Translations under genes and position numbers: made by a program
In this document: positions 1 to 7,249 of the stretch, piece by piece
Numbering within the stretch: position 1 is the first letter of the stretch
Layout: every line of letters starts with the position of its first letter
DNA from: Fimbriimonadaceae bacterium
Lineage (GTDB): Bacteria; Armatimonadota; Fimbriimonadia; Fimbriimonadales; Fimbriimonadaceae
DNA length: 9,525 nt
Direction: 5' to 3'
Assembly (NCBI GenBank): GCA_014380605.1
Contig: JACMJO010000374.1
Coordinates: 1 to 9,525 of the forward strand
The notes under the pieces: model-generated
The model's input: only the letters and a program-made list of their open reading frames with translations
What the model was told of the DNA's origin: nothing
Databases searched by the model: none

Positions 1-2
1 AA

Positions 3-716
3 GTTGTTCCCGTTGGGGCGACCATGGGGGCTCCGTACGTACCTCTTTCCCAATCCAATTACGGGAGACCGTTCCGACTCGTTTACTCCGGCAATTTGGG
101 CCGCTATCACGACTTTGAATCACTGCTGGACTGTGCCAAGAAACTCTCGCCAGAAGGTTTTGAGTTTACGATCGTTGGAAATGGAGCCAAGCGTAGCTAC
201 ATCCTTAACCGCATAAGCGATGAAGCCATCGACAACGTTAAGGTTCACGAGTTTCTGCCCGAGTCGGACTATGCTGCTCTTTTAGCATCCTCCGATGCTT
301 GTTTCGTCACGATGGAAGCAGGCATTGAAGGCACATGCGTGCCCAGCAAGTTCTATTCGATCATGGGGGCAGGGCGAGCGACTCTTGCCGCCGCAAGCTC
401 AGGCTCTGAGGTCGCTTACTCCATTGAGGAGCATGATTGCGGATTGGTCGTGAATCCGGGAGACCCTTACTTGCTCGAGCAAGCCCTCCGAGAGCTAAAA
501 TCGAACCCTGCTCGAACGGCAGAGATGGGAGAAAACGGACGACTCGCCTACATGGATTTTTACGGTTCTGCGGAGACGGCAAGGTCAGTTTTTGGCATTC
601 TTATGAGTTTGGCGCCGAAATCGAAAGCAAGCCTTCAGGATGTGTTTACGAAGCCAGACAGACAGATCGAGCGAAGTGAACTCGAAGAGCGTGGCCGGCT
701 CTTGCCCACCGAATAG
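3..716 (+). CDS. GT4-family glycosyltransferase, WcaI/WbuB-like (5' truncated by window edge)
   Basis: This is the C-terminal half of a GT-B fold glycosyltransferase that would transfer a sugar from an NDP-sugar to a lipid-linked acceptor on the cytoplasmic face of the inner membrane. The frame is open to the left edge, so the ATG at 24 is internal and 237 residues are visible. Seen directly: a VVPVGA segment at the edge, which resembles the domain-linker 'IPNGV' region of GT4 enzymes. It is followed by the first beta-strand of the nucleotide-binding domain (LVYSGNLGRYHDF), then FTIVGNG, then VKVHEFLPESDYAALLASSD. Next comes the donor-site region CVPSKFYSIMGAGRATLAA and the tail GLVVNPGD. The PSK-Y-IM-AGR pattern is characteristic of the WcaI/WbuB branch rather than of the EX7E type. 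The sugar specificity cannot be read from sequence. It is followed by a 162-base gap, so it may be the last gene of an upstream transcription unit. Confidence 0.88.
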   Translation, partial: VVPVGATMGAPYVPLSQSNYGRPFRLVYSGNLGRYHDFESLLDCAKKLSPEGFEFTIVGNGAKRSYILNRISDEAIDNVKVHEFLPESDYAALLASSDACFVTMEAGIEGTCVPSKFYSIMGAGRATLAAASSGSEVAYSIEEHDCGLVVNPGDPYLLEQALRELKSNPARTAEMGENGRLAYMDFYGSAETARSVFGILMSLAPKSKASLQDVFTKPDRQIERSELEERGRLLPTE

Positions 717-757
717 ACGCGGAGCCTAATCGCTCGCTGAACAATCCGAAACGCCGG

Positions 758-781
758 AACGTCAGAATCTCGTCTGACGTT
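758..781. repeat. Perfect 9-bp inverted repeat in the gap before the co-polymerase gene
   Basis: AACGTCAGA (758-766) and TCTGACGTT (773-781) are exact reverse complements separated by the six bases ATCTCG. As RNA this would form a hairpin. As DNA it is a dyad of the size bound by dimeric regulators. It lies 42 bases after the stop of the upstream glycosyltransferase and just before a candidate promoter. No run of T follows on the + strand (the next bases are AAGCTGAATTG), so it is not a textbook intrinsic terminator. It could be a weak or factor-dependent terminator, or an operator. The repeat is certain; its role is inference. Confidence 0.6.
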
Positions 782-789
782 AAGCTGAA

Positions 790-818
790 TTGAGTCTGTT
801 TGGTTCAAAAGGTAAACT
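790..818 (+). promoter_or_regulatory. Candidate sigma70-like promoter for the co-polymerase/exporter operon
   Basis: TTGAGT (790-795) and TAAACT (813-818) are separated by exactly 17 bases. Each hexamer matches four of six consensus positions (TTGACA and TATAAT). This lies in the only long intergenic gap, between the inverted repeat and the ATG at 879, and would leave a leader of about 50 bases. The match is weak and could be chance; position and spacing are the main support. The rest of the 717-878 gap shows no small ORF and no RNA gene that I recognise. Confidence 0.3.
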
Positions 819-878
819 CAGTTCCGTCGCCTTTGGCTCGATTTTTGCTCTGTTAGCTTTCCTGAACAGCATCCCCCT

Positions 879-2888
879 ATGGAAGTTACTCCCCGCCCGA
901 TATCGCTTCGAGACTTTTCTGGCCTAATCCGCCGCCAAAAGGGCTGGGTTATCGCGATCACTCTTGGCAGCATTGCCTTGGCGTTTGCTCTGGTCAGGTT
1001 CACAACTCCCGTCTTCCAGACTAGTATTACGATCTTGGTTGAGGCCGGCACCCAGTCGCGAAGCGGTAACGACCCCGTTGAGTTTATGTCGCTGTCGACG
1101 CCAACGATGCCGATTCCAACTCAAATGCAAGTTTTGCAAAGCCCGGAACTGATACAGAAGGCGTATGATCAGCTCCAGATCGACGCGACCCAGCTTGGCA
1201 AAAGAGCGCCAAAAATCAAGGTTGAGTCAGTGAACGACACGAACGTACTTCGCGTGTCTGTAGATTCGACCGATCCAGCCCTTGCCAAGCAATTGGCCGA
1301 CGAAATTCCCGACCGATTTGGCCAATACGTAAAGGACGACCGTCAAGAAGAAATTCAAAAATCGATACAATTCCTCATCGACAAAATCGCCGAGCAGCAA
1401 AAAATTCTCGACGAAAATGACCTCGCCCTATCGACCTATCGGAAAAAGAGAAACCTGCTCCCTGTAGTCGGCGAGATTGCCAACAAGAGCCAGAGGGTGA
1501 GTGATGCTGAATTCAAGGTTGAAAACGCCAAAACGGCCGTAGCCGTTGCGCAGAAACAAATCGACGCGTTACTGCTGGAAAAGGCCAAAGAGAAGCCCAC
1601 CACGAGCACCGGCGCCAAACAAGAAAACACGATGGCGGCCGAGGGTCTGAAATCCCAGATTGCGTCGATGGAAGGGGAGCGAAGCGCCCTCCTTACCCGA
1701 GTCTATGAGGATCACGAAGACGTCGTCATGTTGGACAGAAAGCTTGCGGCCAAGCGAAAGGAACTCAGGGACCTGCCAACGACGCTTAGTGTCGGAAGCA
1801 GTGCAACGAATCCGGACATCAACCAGTACGACATGCAGATCGCAGGCGCTCGGGTTCAGAAAGCCGCCGCGATGAAGGAGCAACAAGAGGCCCAGGCCTG
1901 GCTTGACAAATCCAAGCGAGAACTTAGGACATATCAAGATGTAGAGCCTGAGGAAAAGAAGCTGATCGACGCTTCGGCCGGTAAGCAGGAAAACATCGAG
2001 CAACTCAACACCATGCTTCGGAGCTTCCAGATCCGCCGGGAATCGGCAAGAGAGCTTGTCAGAAAGCTCTCGAATCCAACCGAACCCGAGATCGTCAAGC
2101 CGAAGGAGGCACAGTACCTGGCAATTGCGCTCCTCATGGGGCTGTTTGTAGCGGTCGGCTTTGCGATGCTGAAGGATTCGATCGACGACCGAGTTACCAC
2201 GGCCGATGAAATCTACGGCTTAACCGGTCTGCCATCGCTCGGCGACATTCCTGCCCTGCCGCGAAGACCAGGCGCATTAACCCTCGCCGGTCCCAATGAC
2301 CGCCTCCTGGAGCGATATCGCATCCTTAAGTTCAACCTGCTTTTCTCAACCCTTGAAAATCCTGCTCGATCCATCATGATTACTAGCAGCGGACCCAACG
2401 AAGGGAAGACCGAGTTCGCTTGCAACCTAGCGGTGGCTGCATGCGGCGAAGGGCGAAGAGTCATCCTAGTGGATGCCAATTTGCGCTACCCAAGCATCCA
2501 CCGGAAAATGAATGTCGATGGCAAACCTGGACTCACCGATGTCATCGCCGGCGACGCCTTGCTCTCCGATTCCCTCCACAGCACTGCGGTACCTGGCTTG
2601 AGCGTGCTCACCTGCGGTACTGAGATTTCAAATCCTGCTGAGGTTCTCTCTTCCAGTGGTATGCACAAGCTCAAGGCCCAGCTAGATAAGGAAGCGGATT
2701 TGGTCATATTCGATTCCGCTTGTTGCCTGGGCGTGGCCGATGCCCTGGTGCTGTCCCGAGTCGCCGATAGCGTCGTCTATGTCGCGAAGTCTGGAACAAC
2801 CAAACGATCGTCCATCCGCCAAGGCCTAAGCGCCCTTCAACAAGCCAACGCAAGGGTGCTTGGCGTGGCGATGAACGGGGCCGCGTAG
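879..2888 (+). CDS. Polysaccharide co-polymerase (Wzz/GumC-like) fused to a BY-kinase-like ATPase domain with degenerate motifs
   Basis: This 669-residue inner-membrane protein is expected to control polysaccharide chain length or export. Seen: an N-terminal Wzz-type segment with TM1 at about 23-40, then a long charged, coiled-coil-prone periplasmic region (about 150-395). A proline motif (P400, P403, P408) sits just before TM2 at about 412-430, as in Wzz/Wzc proteins. The cytoplasmic part (about 475-669) resembles Wzc/CpsD bacterial tyrosine kinases. Walker A is SGPNEGKT (504-511). The Walker A' site reads VDANLR, with N534 where the family has the second Asp of DxDxR. The Walker B site reads FDSACC (611-616) instead of D-T-P-P. 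There is no C-terminal tyrosine cluster; the protein ends GVAMNGAA. Kinase activity is therefore doubtful, though ATP binding may persist. ATG 879 is the only usable start after the in-frame TAA at 813-815, and it has no clear Shine-Dalgarno site. Likely first gene of the operon continuing into wzm and wzt. Confidence 0.88.
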   Translation: MEVTPRPISLRDFSGLIRRQKGWVIAITLGSIALAFALVRFTTPVFQTSITILVEAGTQSRSGNDPVEFMSLSTPTMPIPTQMQVLQSPELIQKAYDQLQIDATQLGKRAPKIKVESVNDTNVLRVSVDSTDPALAKQLADEIPDRFGQYVKDDRQEEIQKSIQFLIDKIAEQQKILDENDLALSTYRKKRNLLPVVGEIANKSQRVSDAEFKVENAKTAVAVAQKQIDALLLEKAKEKPTTSTGAKQENTMAAEGLKSQIASMEGERSALLTRVYEDHEDVVMLDRKLAAKRKELRDLPTTLSVGSSATNPDINQYDMQIAGARVQKAAAMKEQQEAQAWLDKSKRELRTYQDVEPEEKKLIDASAGKQENIEQLNTMLRSFQIRRESARELVRKLSNPTEPEIVKPKEAQYLAIALLMGLFVAVGFAMLKDSIDDRVTTADEIYGLTGLPSLGDIPALPRRPGALTLAGPNDRLLERYRILKFNLLFSTLENPARSIMITSSGPNEGKTEFACNLAVAACGEGRRVILVDANLRYPSIHRKMNVDGKPGLTDVIAGDALLSDSLHSTAVPGLSVLTCGTEISNPAEVLSSSGMHKLKAQLDKEADLVIFDSACCLGVADALVLSRVADSVVYVAKSGTTKRSSIRQGLSALQQANARVLGVAMNGAA

Positions 2889-2903
2889 GTTGCCTCCAAA
2901 TCA

Positions 2904-3743
2904 ATGAGCGAGCAAGCCGTTCCCCATCTCATCATCCGGAAGAAGAGCGGATGGCAAGCGTTGCCTTTTCGGGAACTCTGGGAATTCCGAGATCTCCTCA
3001 ATACCCTGGCTCTGCGAGACGTCAAGCTTCGATACCGGCAAACCGCCATCGGTGTTATCTGGGTTGTCCTTCAACCTCTTATCGGTGCTGGCCTATTCAG
3101 TTTCATCTTTGGCTCCGTCGCCAAGCTTTCAACCGGTAGTGACAAGGTTCCGTACTTTGCTTTTAGCTTCGCTGGACTCATGTGCTGGAATGTCTTTGCC
3201 CAAATCTTACAGAAGGCCAGCGACTCGATGGTGGGCAATGCCCACTTGGTTAGCAAAATTTACTTCCCTCGAATGATCCTGCCTTTGGCGACGGTGCATG
3301 GAGTCCTCTTGGATTTTTGCGTTTCCGGCATTCTTATGGCGGTTTTGTTGATCCTTTACCAAATCCCAATTCACGTTGGCGCGCTGTTTCTACCTGTAGC
3401 CCTGGCCATGGCGGTGATGATGGCGCTGGGAATTGGCCTTTGGGCGGCCTCGCTTAACGTCACCTTCCGTGATGTCAAATACGTTGTTCCCGTGTTCGTC
3501 AACTTCCTGATGTGGGCAACCCCGGTCGCCTATGCCGTCTCCAGCCTTCCCATCACAGCCCAAAGAGTTATCACCTTCAATCCGATGGCGGGCGTGGTGG
3601 AGTCTTTTCGGTGGGCCATCCTCGGAACCCCAATCGCTAACTGGAATTCCGTTGCCTACAGCGCATTGGCAAGCATATTGCTCTTTGTTTTGGGTGCGAT
3701 GATGTTTCAGCGCGCGGAAAGGAAGTTTGCAGATGTTATCTAG
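2904..3743 (+). CDS. wzm: ABC-2 type polysaccharide export permease (Wzm)
   Basis: This 279-residue permease is the membrane half of an ABC exporter that moves completed lipid-linked polysaccharide across the inner membrane. The N-terminal amphipathic segment ELWEFRDLLNTLALRDVKLR (about 24-43), running into RYRQTAIGVIWVVLQPL, is the family hallmark. About six hydrophobic segments follow (near 48-70, 84-102, 127-151, 158-182, 190-214 and 249-266). Other conserved landmarks are SKIYFPRMILPL (117-128), NVTFRDVKYVVP (185-196), NPMAGVVESFRWAILG (226-241) and the C-terminal FQRAERKFADVI. The length is normal for Wzm/KpsM/TagG proteins. It lies 15 bases after the co-polymerase gene and 12 bases before wzt, which is the standard partner order. 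There is no convincing Shine-Dalgarno site before the ATG, so translation may depend on the upstream gene. Its substrate is inferred from its neighbours, not visible in the permease itself. Confidence 0.94.
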   Translation: MSEQAVPHLIIRKKSGWQALPFRELWEFRDLLNTLALRDVKLRYRQTAIGVIWVVLQPLIGAGLFSFIFGSVAKLSTGSDKVPYFAFSFAGLMCWNVFAQILQKASDSMVGNAHLVSKIYFPRMILPLATVHGVLLDFCVSGILMAVLLILYQIPIHVGALFLPVALAMAVMMALGIGLWAASLNVTFRDVKYVVPVFVNFLMWATPVAYAVSSLPITAQRVITFNPMAGVVESFRWAILGTPIANWNSVAYSALASILLFVLGAMMFQRAERKFADVI

Positions 3744-3755
3744 GATGAAACGGCC

Positions 3756-5036
3756 ATGAGCGACATCGCCCTAAGCGTCCGTGGCCTTACCAAGGAATAT
3801 CGCATCCTCCACAATGCGGAAAAGCACAACCGAATCACGGACGCGGTAGCGCACTCCGTTAAGAGTCTTATCCGGAAGAGCGAGGTTGAGACGTTCAAAG
3901 CGCTTGACGATGTATCCTTCGATGTCAAAAAGGGCGAAGTTCTCGGCATCATTGGTCGAAATGGAGCTGGCAAGTCCACTCTCCTCAAAATACTTTCTCG
4001 CATTACTGAACCCACCTCGGGCGAGGTCCACCTGTTCGGACGAGTGGGTTCCCTGCTTGAGGTAGGTACTGGATTTCACCCAGAACTCACCGGACGGGAG
4101 AACATATTCCTCAACGGCGCGATCCTAGGTATGCGCAAGGGAGAGATCGAACGCCAGTTTGACGCGATCGTTGATTTTGCGGAGGTCGAAAAGTTCCTTG
4201 ACACCCCCGTCAAACGCTATAGCTCCGGCATGTATGTCCGCTTGGCGTTTGCAGTAGCCGCCCACTTGAATCCCGAAATTCTGGTCGTCGACGAGGTGCT
4301 GGCAGTAGGCGATGCGCAATTTCAGAAGAAGTGTCTTGGAAAGATGCAAGATGTGAGTCGAAACGAGGGCCGCACCGTTCTCTTTGTCAGCCACAACATG
4401 GCGGCGGTGACCGCGCTTTGTTGCTCGTGCCTCTTGCTTCGTTCCGGCAGGTCTGTTGGCCATGGAGAGAGCCAGGAGGTGATCCGATCTTACATGGACA
4501 ACGGGAACGCCGGAATTGGTGGTGTTTTCGAACCCATCATGTCCAGTAAGAATAAAGAGCTAGGTTTTGTCAAGGCATTTGCCTGTGGTGGAGAGGGCAT
4601 TCCTGCATCATCATTTGATGTCCGACACCCCATTGAGCTTGTTCTCCATTACAAGGTGTTTGAGAAGATCACAGGGTTAGAACTTTCGGCTCGAGTTGAG
4701 AGACTTGATGGCACGGCAGTGTTCACATCCATGCTGTCTCAAGGTTCGCCCCGCGACTCTCAGGTCAGGGACCCTGGCTTGTACGCAAGTAAGTTGACTA
4801 TTCCAGGCTTGTTTTTGATGCCAGATGAATACACCGTCACAATTGCCGCTCACGTCCCAGCCAGACAATTCAAAGTGCTCGATGTTCACGAGCAAGCGTT
4901 CCAGTTTAAGGTTGAGGAAACCGGTACGGTTTTTTCTCGTTATGGGAACGGCCGAAGCATAGGGGCCGTCATGCTTTCCGCGGAGTGGGACACGCTAACT
5001 ATTACTGACAAGGCATTGACTTGGAAAGCATCATAG
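3756..5036 (+). CDS. wzt: ABC exporter ATPase with C-terminal polymer-recognition domain (Wzt)
   Basis: This 426-residue protein powers the exporter formed with the upstream permease. The nucleotide-binding domain (about 1-250) has Walker A GRNGAGKST (67-75) and the characteristic stretch GSLLEVGTGFHPELTGREN (98-116). The signature region is YSSGMYVRLAFAVA (155-168), Walker B is EILVVDEVLAVGD (174-186), and the H-loop is VSHN with H213. All catalytic motifs look intact. The extra C-terminal part (about 255-420), rich in beta-strand-like segments, corresponds to the Wzt carbohydrate-binding domain, which in characterised O9a-type systems recognises the finished and capped chain. Short KpsT-like ATPases lack it, so this points to an O-polysaccharide-type exporter with substrate selection. 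GC drops from about 54% in the ATPase part to about 48% in the tail (hand counts on sampled lines). The last 16 bases overlap the next gene. Confidence 0.95.
   Translation: MSDIALSVRGLTKEYRILHNAEKHNRITDAVAHSVKSLIRKSEVETFKALDDVSFDVKKGEVLGIIGRNGAGKSTLLKILSRITEPTSGEVHLFGRVGSLLEVGTGFHPELTGRENIFLNGAILGMRKGEIERQFDAIVDFAEVEKFLDTPVKRYSSGMYVRLAFAVAAHLNPEILVVDEVLAVGDAQFQKKCLGKMQDVSRNEGRTVLFVSHNMAAVTALCCSCLLLRSGRSVGHGESQEVIRSYMDNGNAGIGGVFEPIMSSKNKELGFVKAFACGGEGIPASSFDVRHPIELVLHYKVFEKITGLELSARVERLDGTAVFTSMLSQGSPRDSQVRDPGLYASKLTIPGLFLMPDEYTVTIAAHVPARQFKVLDVHEQAFQFKVEETGTVFSRYGNGRSIGAVMLSAEWDTLTITDKALTWKAS
5010..5023 (+). promoter_or_regulatory. Ribosome binding site and TTG start inside the end of wzt
   Basis: AAGG (5010-5013) sits seven bases before TTG at 5021. 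In this frame a TGA lies at 5006-5008, and no ATG, GTG or other TTG occurs before the conserved part of the protein, so this is the most plausible start. The site is entirely within the wzt coding region, implying translational coupling. Confidence 0.5.
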
Positions 5037-6112
5037 ATAGGAACCGCACCGCTTTAGTTGCTGGCTACCACCTCGACACCTGGATGATTTGGTCTGCTCG
5101 GACCCTTTCGTCTGAAGGAATTGAAGTCATCCTTGCCACGACACTTCAGCCCACTAGCAATGGCGACCACAACGACAACCTCAAATACATCCTTGCCGCC
5201 AGCCAGCCCTACCGCATCATTGACATTCATCGCTATCGGCCACAAGGGATAAGCACATTCATCGTTAGTTGCGTTGGACCTATTCCGAAGTGGTTTAGAA
5301 AGTGGACCCAAATTGCGGCAAATCGCTCAGGCGTCAGTGTCGCTATCCTAAGAGGTTTGCCAAACGGTCGAAAGTGGTGGCTGAGGCAGTTGGCAAAAGA
5401 GAGTTGGTCACCGTTTTTACGTCTTTTCGATGCAGGACTTTCAGAGGACTTGGAACTGTCGTGGCTACCCCTTAGGCTTGGACGCAAGTGGAGTATGAGT
5501 GGAATACCACCCCATACAAAGTATCTAACGACGGATTCAACTGGGTATGGACTGTTCTCACCCCCCCCCGATCTGTCAACGATTCACTCTCTTTTGGCTT
5601 TCCAAGGAGCTTCGAAGGGGCCACCTATAAGGACCCGTATTCTGGTCGCTGTCAAATCATGGGCCATATCACAAGGGTTGAACTTGATTGCCCGAGCCGC
5701 TGATGCTGAAGGGTCAAATTCGGTTGTCTGGTACGAATCAGATGAAATGCCCTCCCGCTCGGATGATGAGTACATTAAATGCACGGACGCGTCGGCATTC
5801 AGCCTGTGTCCACCTGGCTATGTTGGGTTCACTCATCGAGTGGTCGAATCGGCCTTAAGAGGATCGATTCCGATACTCCCAGCGTCAGAAGCAGATAGGT
5901 ATGGTTTTGGCCTCGTGGATGGCATAAACTGCCTTTTGGTACGCGATGACGATGGAAGTCCGGAGCATGCCTGGACCCGTTCAGTTGACCGCGCTCGAGC
6001 AATGCCGCTGGGCGAGGTCTTCCAAATGAGGTCCCAGGTTTTGACTTCGGCAAGGAATTGGTGGGGGGACGGCTCCTTCAAAGCCCTAATGAAGCAGATC
6101 GGTGCTAACTAA
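5021..6112 (+). CDS. Putative exostosin-like (GT47-type) glycosyltransferase with a C9 tract
   Basis: This 363-residue soluble protein is probably a glycosyltransferase; the family assignment is tentative. The C-terminal part carries FSLCPPGYVGFTHRVVESALRGSIPIL (residues 260-286, split here as FSLCPPGYVGFTHRV plus VESALRGSIPIL). This matches the general pattern of the exostosin donor-binding region: F-LCP-GY, then R-VEA-, then G-IPV. The upstream LLAFQGASKGPPIRTRIL (191-208) fits the preceding strand and Arg-rich turn of that family. The N-terminal part (ALVAGYHLDTWMIW and following) is not recognisable to me. The start is TTG 5021, overlapping wzt by 16 bases, and the next gene begins three bases after the stop. 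Nine consecutive C (5561-5569) encode Pro181-183; gain or loss of one C would truncate the protein before the conserved motif. GC is about 47% in sampled lines of its first half, lower than gmd. The alternative is a diverged GT1/GT4-like GT-B enzyme. Confidence 0.6.
   Translation: MESIIDRNRTALVAGYHLDTWMIWSARTLSSEGIEVILATTLQPTSNGDHNDNLKYILAASQPYRIIDIHRYRPQGISTFIVSCVGPIPKWFRKWTQIAANRSGVSVAILRGLPNGRKWWLRQLAKESWSPFLRLFDAGLSEDLELSWLPLRLGRKWSMSGIPPHTKYLTTDSTGYGLFSPPPDLSTIHSLLAFQGASKGPPIRTRILVAVKSWAISQGLNLIARAADAEGSNSVVWYESDEMPSRSDDEYIKCTDASAFSLCPPGYVGFTHRVVESALRGSIPILPASEADRYGFGLVDGINCLLVRDDDGSPEHAWTRSVDRARAMPLGEVFQMRSQVLTSARNWWGDGSFKALMKQIGAN
5561..5569 (+). repeat. Homopolymeric C9 tract within the glycosyltransferase gene
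   Basis: Nine consecutive C residues begin exactly on a codon boundary and encode three prolines. With ten C the frame would run to a TGA at 5701-5703; with eight C it would reach a TAA at 5628-5630. Both outcomes remove the C-terminal conserved region. Homopolymeric C or G tracts of this kind are known slipped-strand phase-variation sites in surface-glycan genes of other bacteria. Whether this one varies is unknown. Confidence 0.6.
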
Positions 6113-6115
6113 CTG

Positions 6116-7162
6116 ATGAGTGAAGATTTCTTTGATCGCTGGGCTGTCGTCTCTTACCACGACGACACCGGCCTCGGCCGCTTAGCCTCAATGTTCTCAA
6201 AAGTTCTGGGGCTTGGGCGCCATTTGTTTGTGCAATCTGAACGTCTGGCAGATAACGAAACAGTCCCCGGTTTCCATGTGCCATTGAGCCCAGAGGCCAA
6301 CGTGGATGAGCTTAAATCGGTCCTAGATGGATTGCAAGGGCTGATCTTTCTGGAAAGGCCCAATTGGCATCCCGACTTGGCGCGCGTTGCGCGGGAGGCC
6401 GGGCTTACCACGGTATGCGTCCCGATGTGGGAGTGGTTCCGGTCAGAAGCTCCACAGTGGTCTGATTTTGATTCCCTTTTCTGTTGTTCAGGGATCACCT
6501 TTGACGTCGTCTCAAAGTTGACGAAAACACCCTGTCACCAAATAACGCTTCCCTTTGAAATCGAATCGCTTCCCATTCGAAGCGTGAATGGACCTGGCCG
6601 ACTATTCATCCACAATGCGGGGCTGGTCGATGAGAGCGACCGGAAGGGTACAGCAGATACAATTCGAGCCTTCTCCAGAGTCAAAAGGCCGGATATTAAA
6701 CTTGTGCTCAGGATGCAGAAACCGGCGGACCTACCCAAGGGGGACGATCGCGTAGAAATACGAATTGGGAATCTGCCGAATCACGCGGACCTCTATTCCG
6801 AGGGAGACGTCGCAATCCAACCTTCGAAGATGGAAGGTCTTGGGTTTTCGGTGATGGAGCCTTTTAGCTGCGGGATTCCCGTTATCACAACCGACTACCC
6901 GCCCATGAATGAGCACGTGGGCGATCAGCGTATGCTCGTGAAACCGCGGTGGGGCAAGCGTAAAGCCTACGCGACGACCTGGGTTCCACAAGCCCATCTT
7001 CGAATACCTCAGACCAGCGATCTGGCGAGAAAAATTGAGTGGTGTGCTGAAAACGACCTATCGGAGATAAGCGCATCCAATCGAATGATTGCCGTGGAAA
7101 GATATGATCCTTCAAGAATCCGGGCTGAATGGAAACTTGCGTTGGAAGCGTTGCGCCAGTAA
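6116..7162 (+). CDS. GT4-type glycosyltransferase
   Basis: This 348-residue cytoplasmic GT-B enzyme probably adds a sugar to the growing glycan. The N-terminal domain begins WAVVSYHDDTGLGR (9-22), whose DDTGLGR resembles the acceptor-side glycine-rich loop of GT4 enzymes. The C-terminal domain shows RLFIHNAGLVDESDRKGTAD (162-181), equivalent to the 'G-....KG-' donor loop. KLVLRM, DLYSEGDVAIQPSKMEG and the EX7E motif E240-GLGFSVM-E248 follow, then CGIPVITTDYPPMNE. These are standard nucleotide-sugar-binding features. Donor and acceptor cannot be named. The ATG lies three bases after the preceding stop and has no visible Shine-Dalgarno site, suggesting coupled translation. An 87-base gap follows, in which I see only a weak 5-bp hairpin and no good promoter. 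Confidence 0.85.
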   Translation: MSEDFFDRWAVVSYHDDTGLGRLASMFSKVLGLGRHLFVQSERLADNETVPGFHVPLSPEANVDELKSVLDGLQGLIFLERPNWHPDLARVAREAGLTTVCVPMWEWFRSEAPQWSDFDSLFCCSGITFDVVSKLTKTPCHQITLPFEIESLPIRSVNGPGRLFIHNAGLVDESDRKGTADTIRAFSRVKRPDIKLVLRMQKPADLPKGDDRVEIRIGNLPNHADLYSEGDVAIQPSKMEGLGFSVMEPFSCGIPVITTDYPPMNEHVGDQRMLVKPRWGKRKAYATTWVPQAHLRIPQTSDLARKIEWCAENDLSEISASNRMIAVERYDPSRIRAEWKLALEALRQ

Positions 7163-7249
7163 TCTTGAAGGGACTTCGAATGGCGACGGCATAGAAATTG
7201 CCGAAGAATCACAAAACAACCACGTAGGTCACTTCCTTCTCAAACGAAC

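Noticed and set aside
24..26. ATG at 24 as the start of the first glycosyltransferase
   Set aside because: The frame is open to the left edge and the codons before it (VVPVGAT) fit the family, so the ATG is internal to a truncated gene.
1569..2003. 144-codon open frame on the minus strand inside the co-polymerase gene
   Set aside because: It is antisense to a clear gene with strong family features. Its translation shows no recognisable domain, and it is best explained as a shadow frame.
3745..3759. Four-codon ATG mini-ORF ending in a TGA that overlaps the wzt start
   Set aside because: Too short to be called a gene. It may aid translational coupling, but a chance origin is just as likely.
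5488..5703. 71-codon + strand frame overlapping the exostosin-like gene as a separate gene
   Set aside because: It is simply the frame that a +1 slip at the C9 tract would enter. It has no domain and no start signal of its own.
6063..6068. G6 run near the end of the exostosin-like gene as a second slippage site
   Set aside because: Six bases is near background for this composition, and a shift there would alter only the last few residues.
7187..7203. 5-bp hairpin (CGGCA / TGCCG, 7-base loop) between the GT4 gene and gmd
   Set aside because: The stem is short, no T run follows, and it is expected by chance. It is not supported as a terminator.
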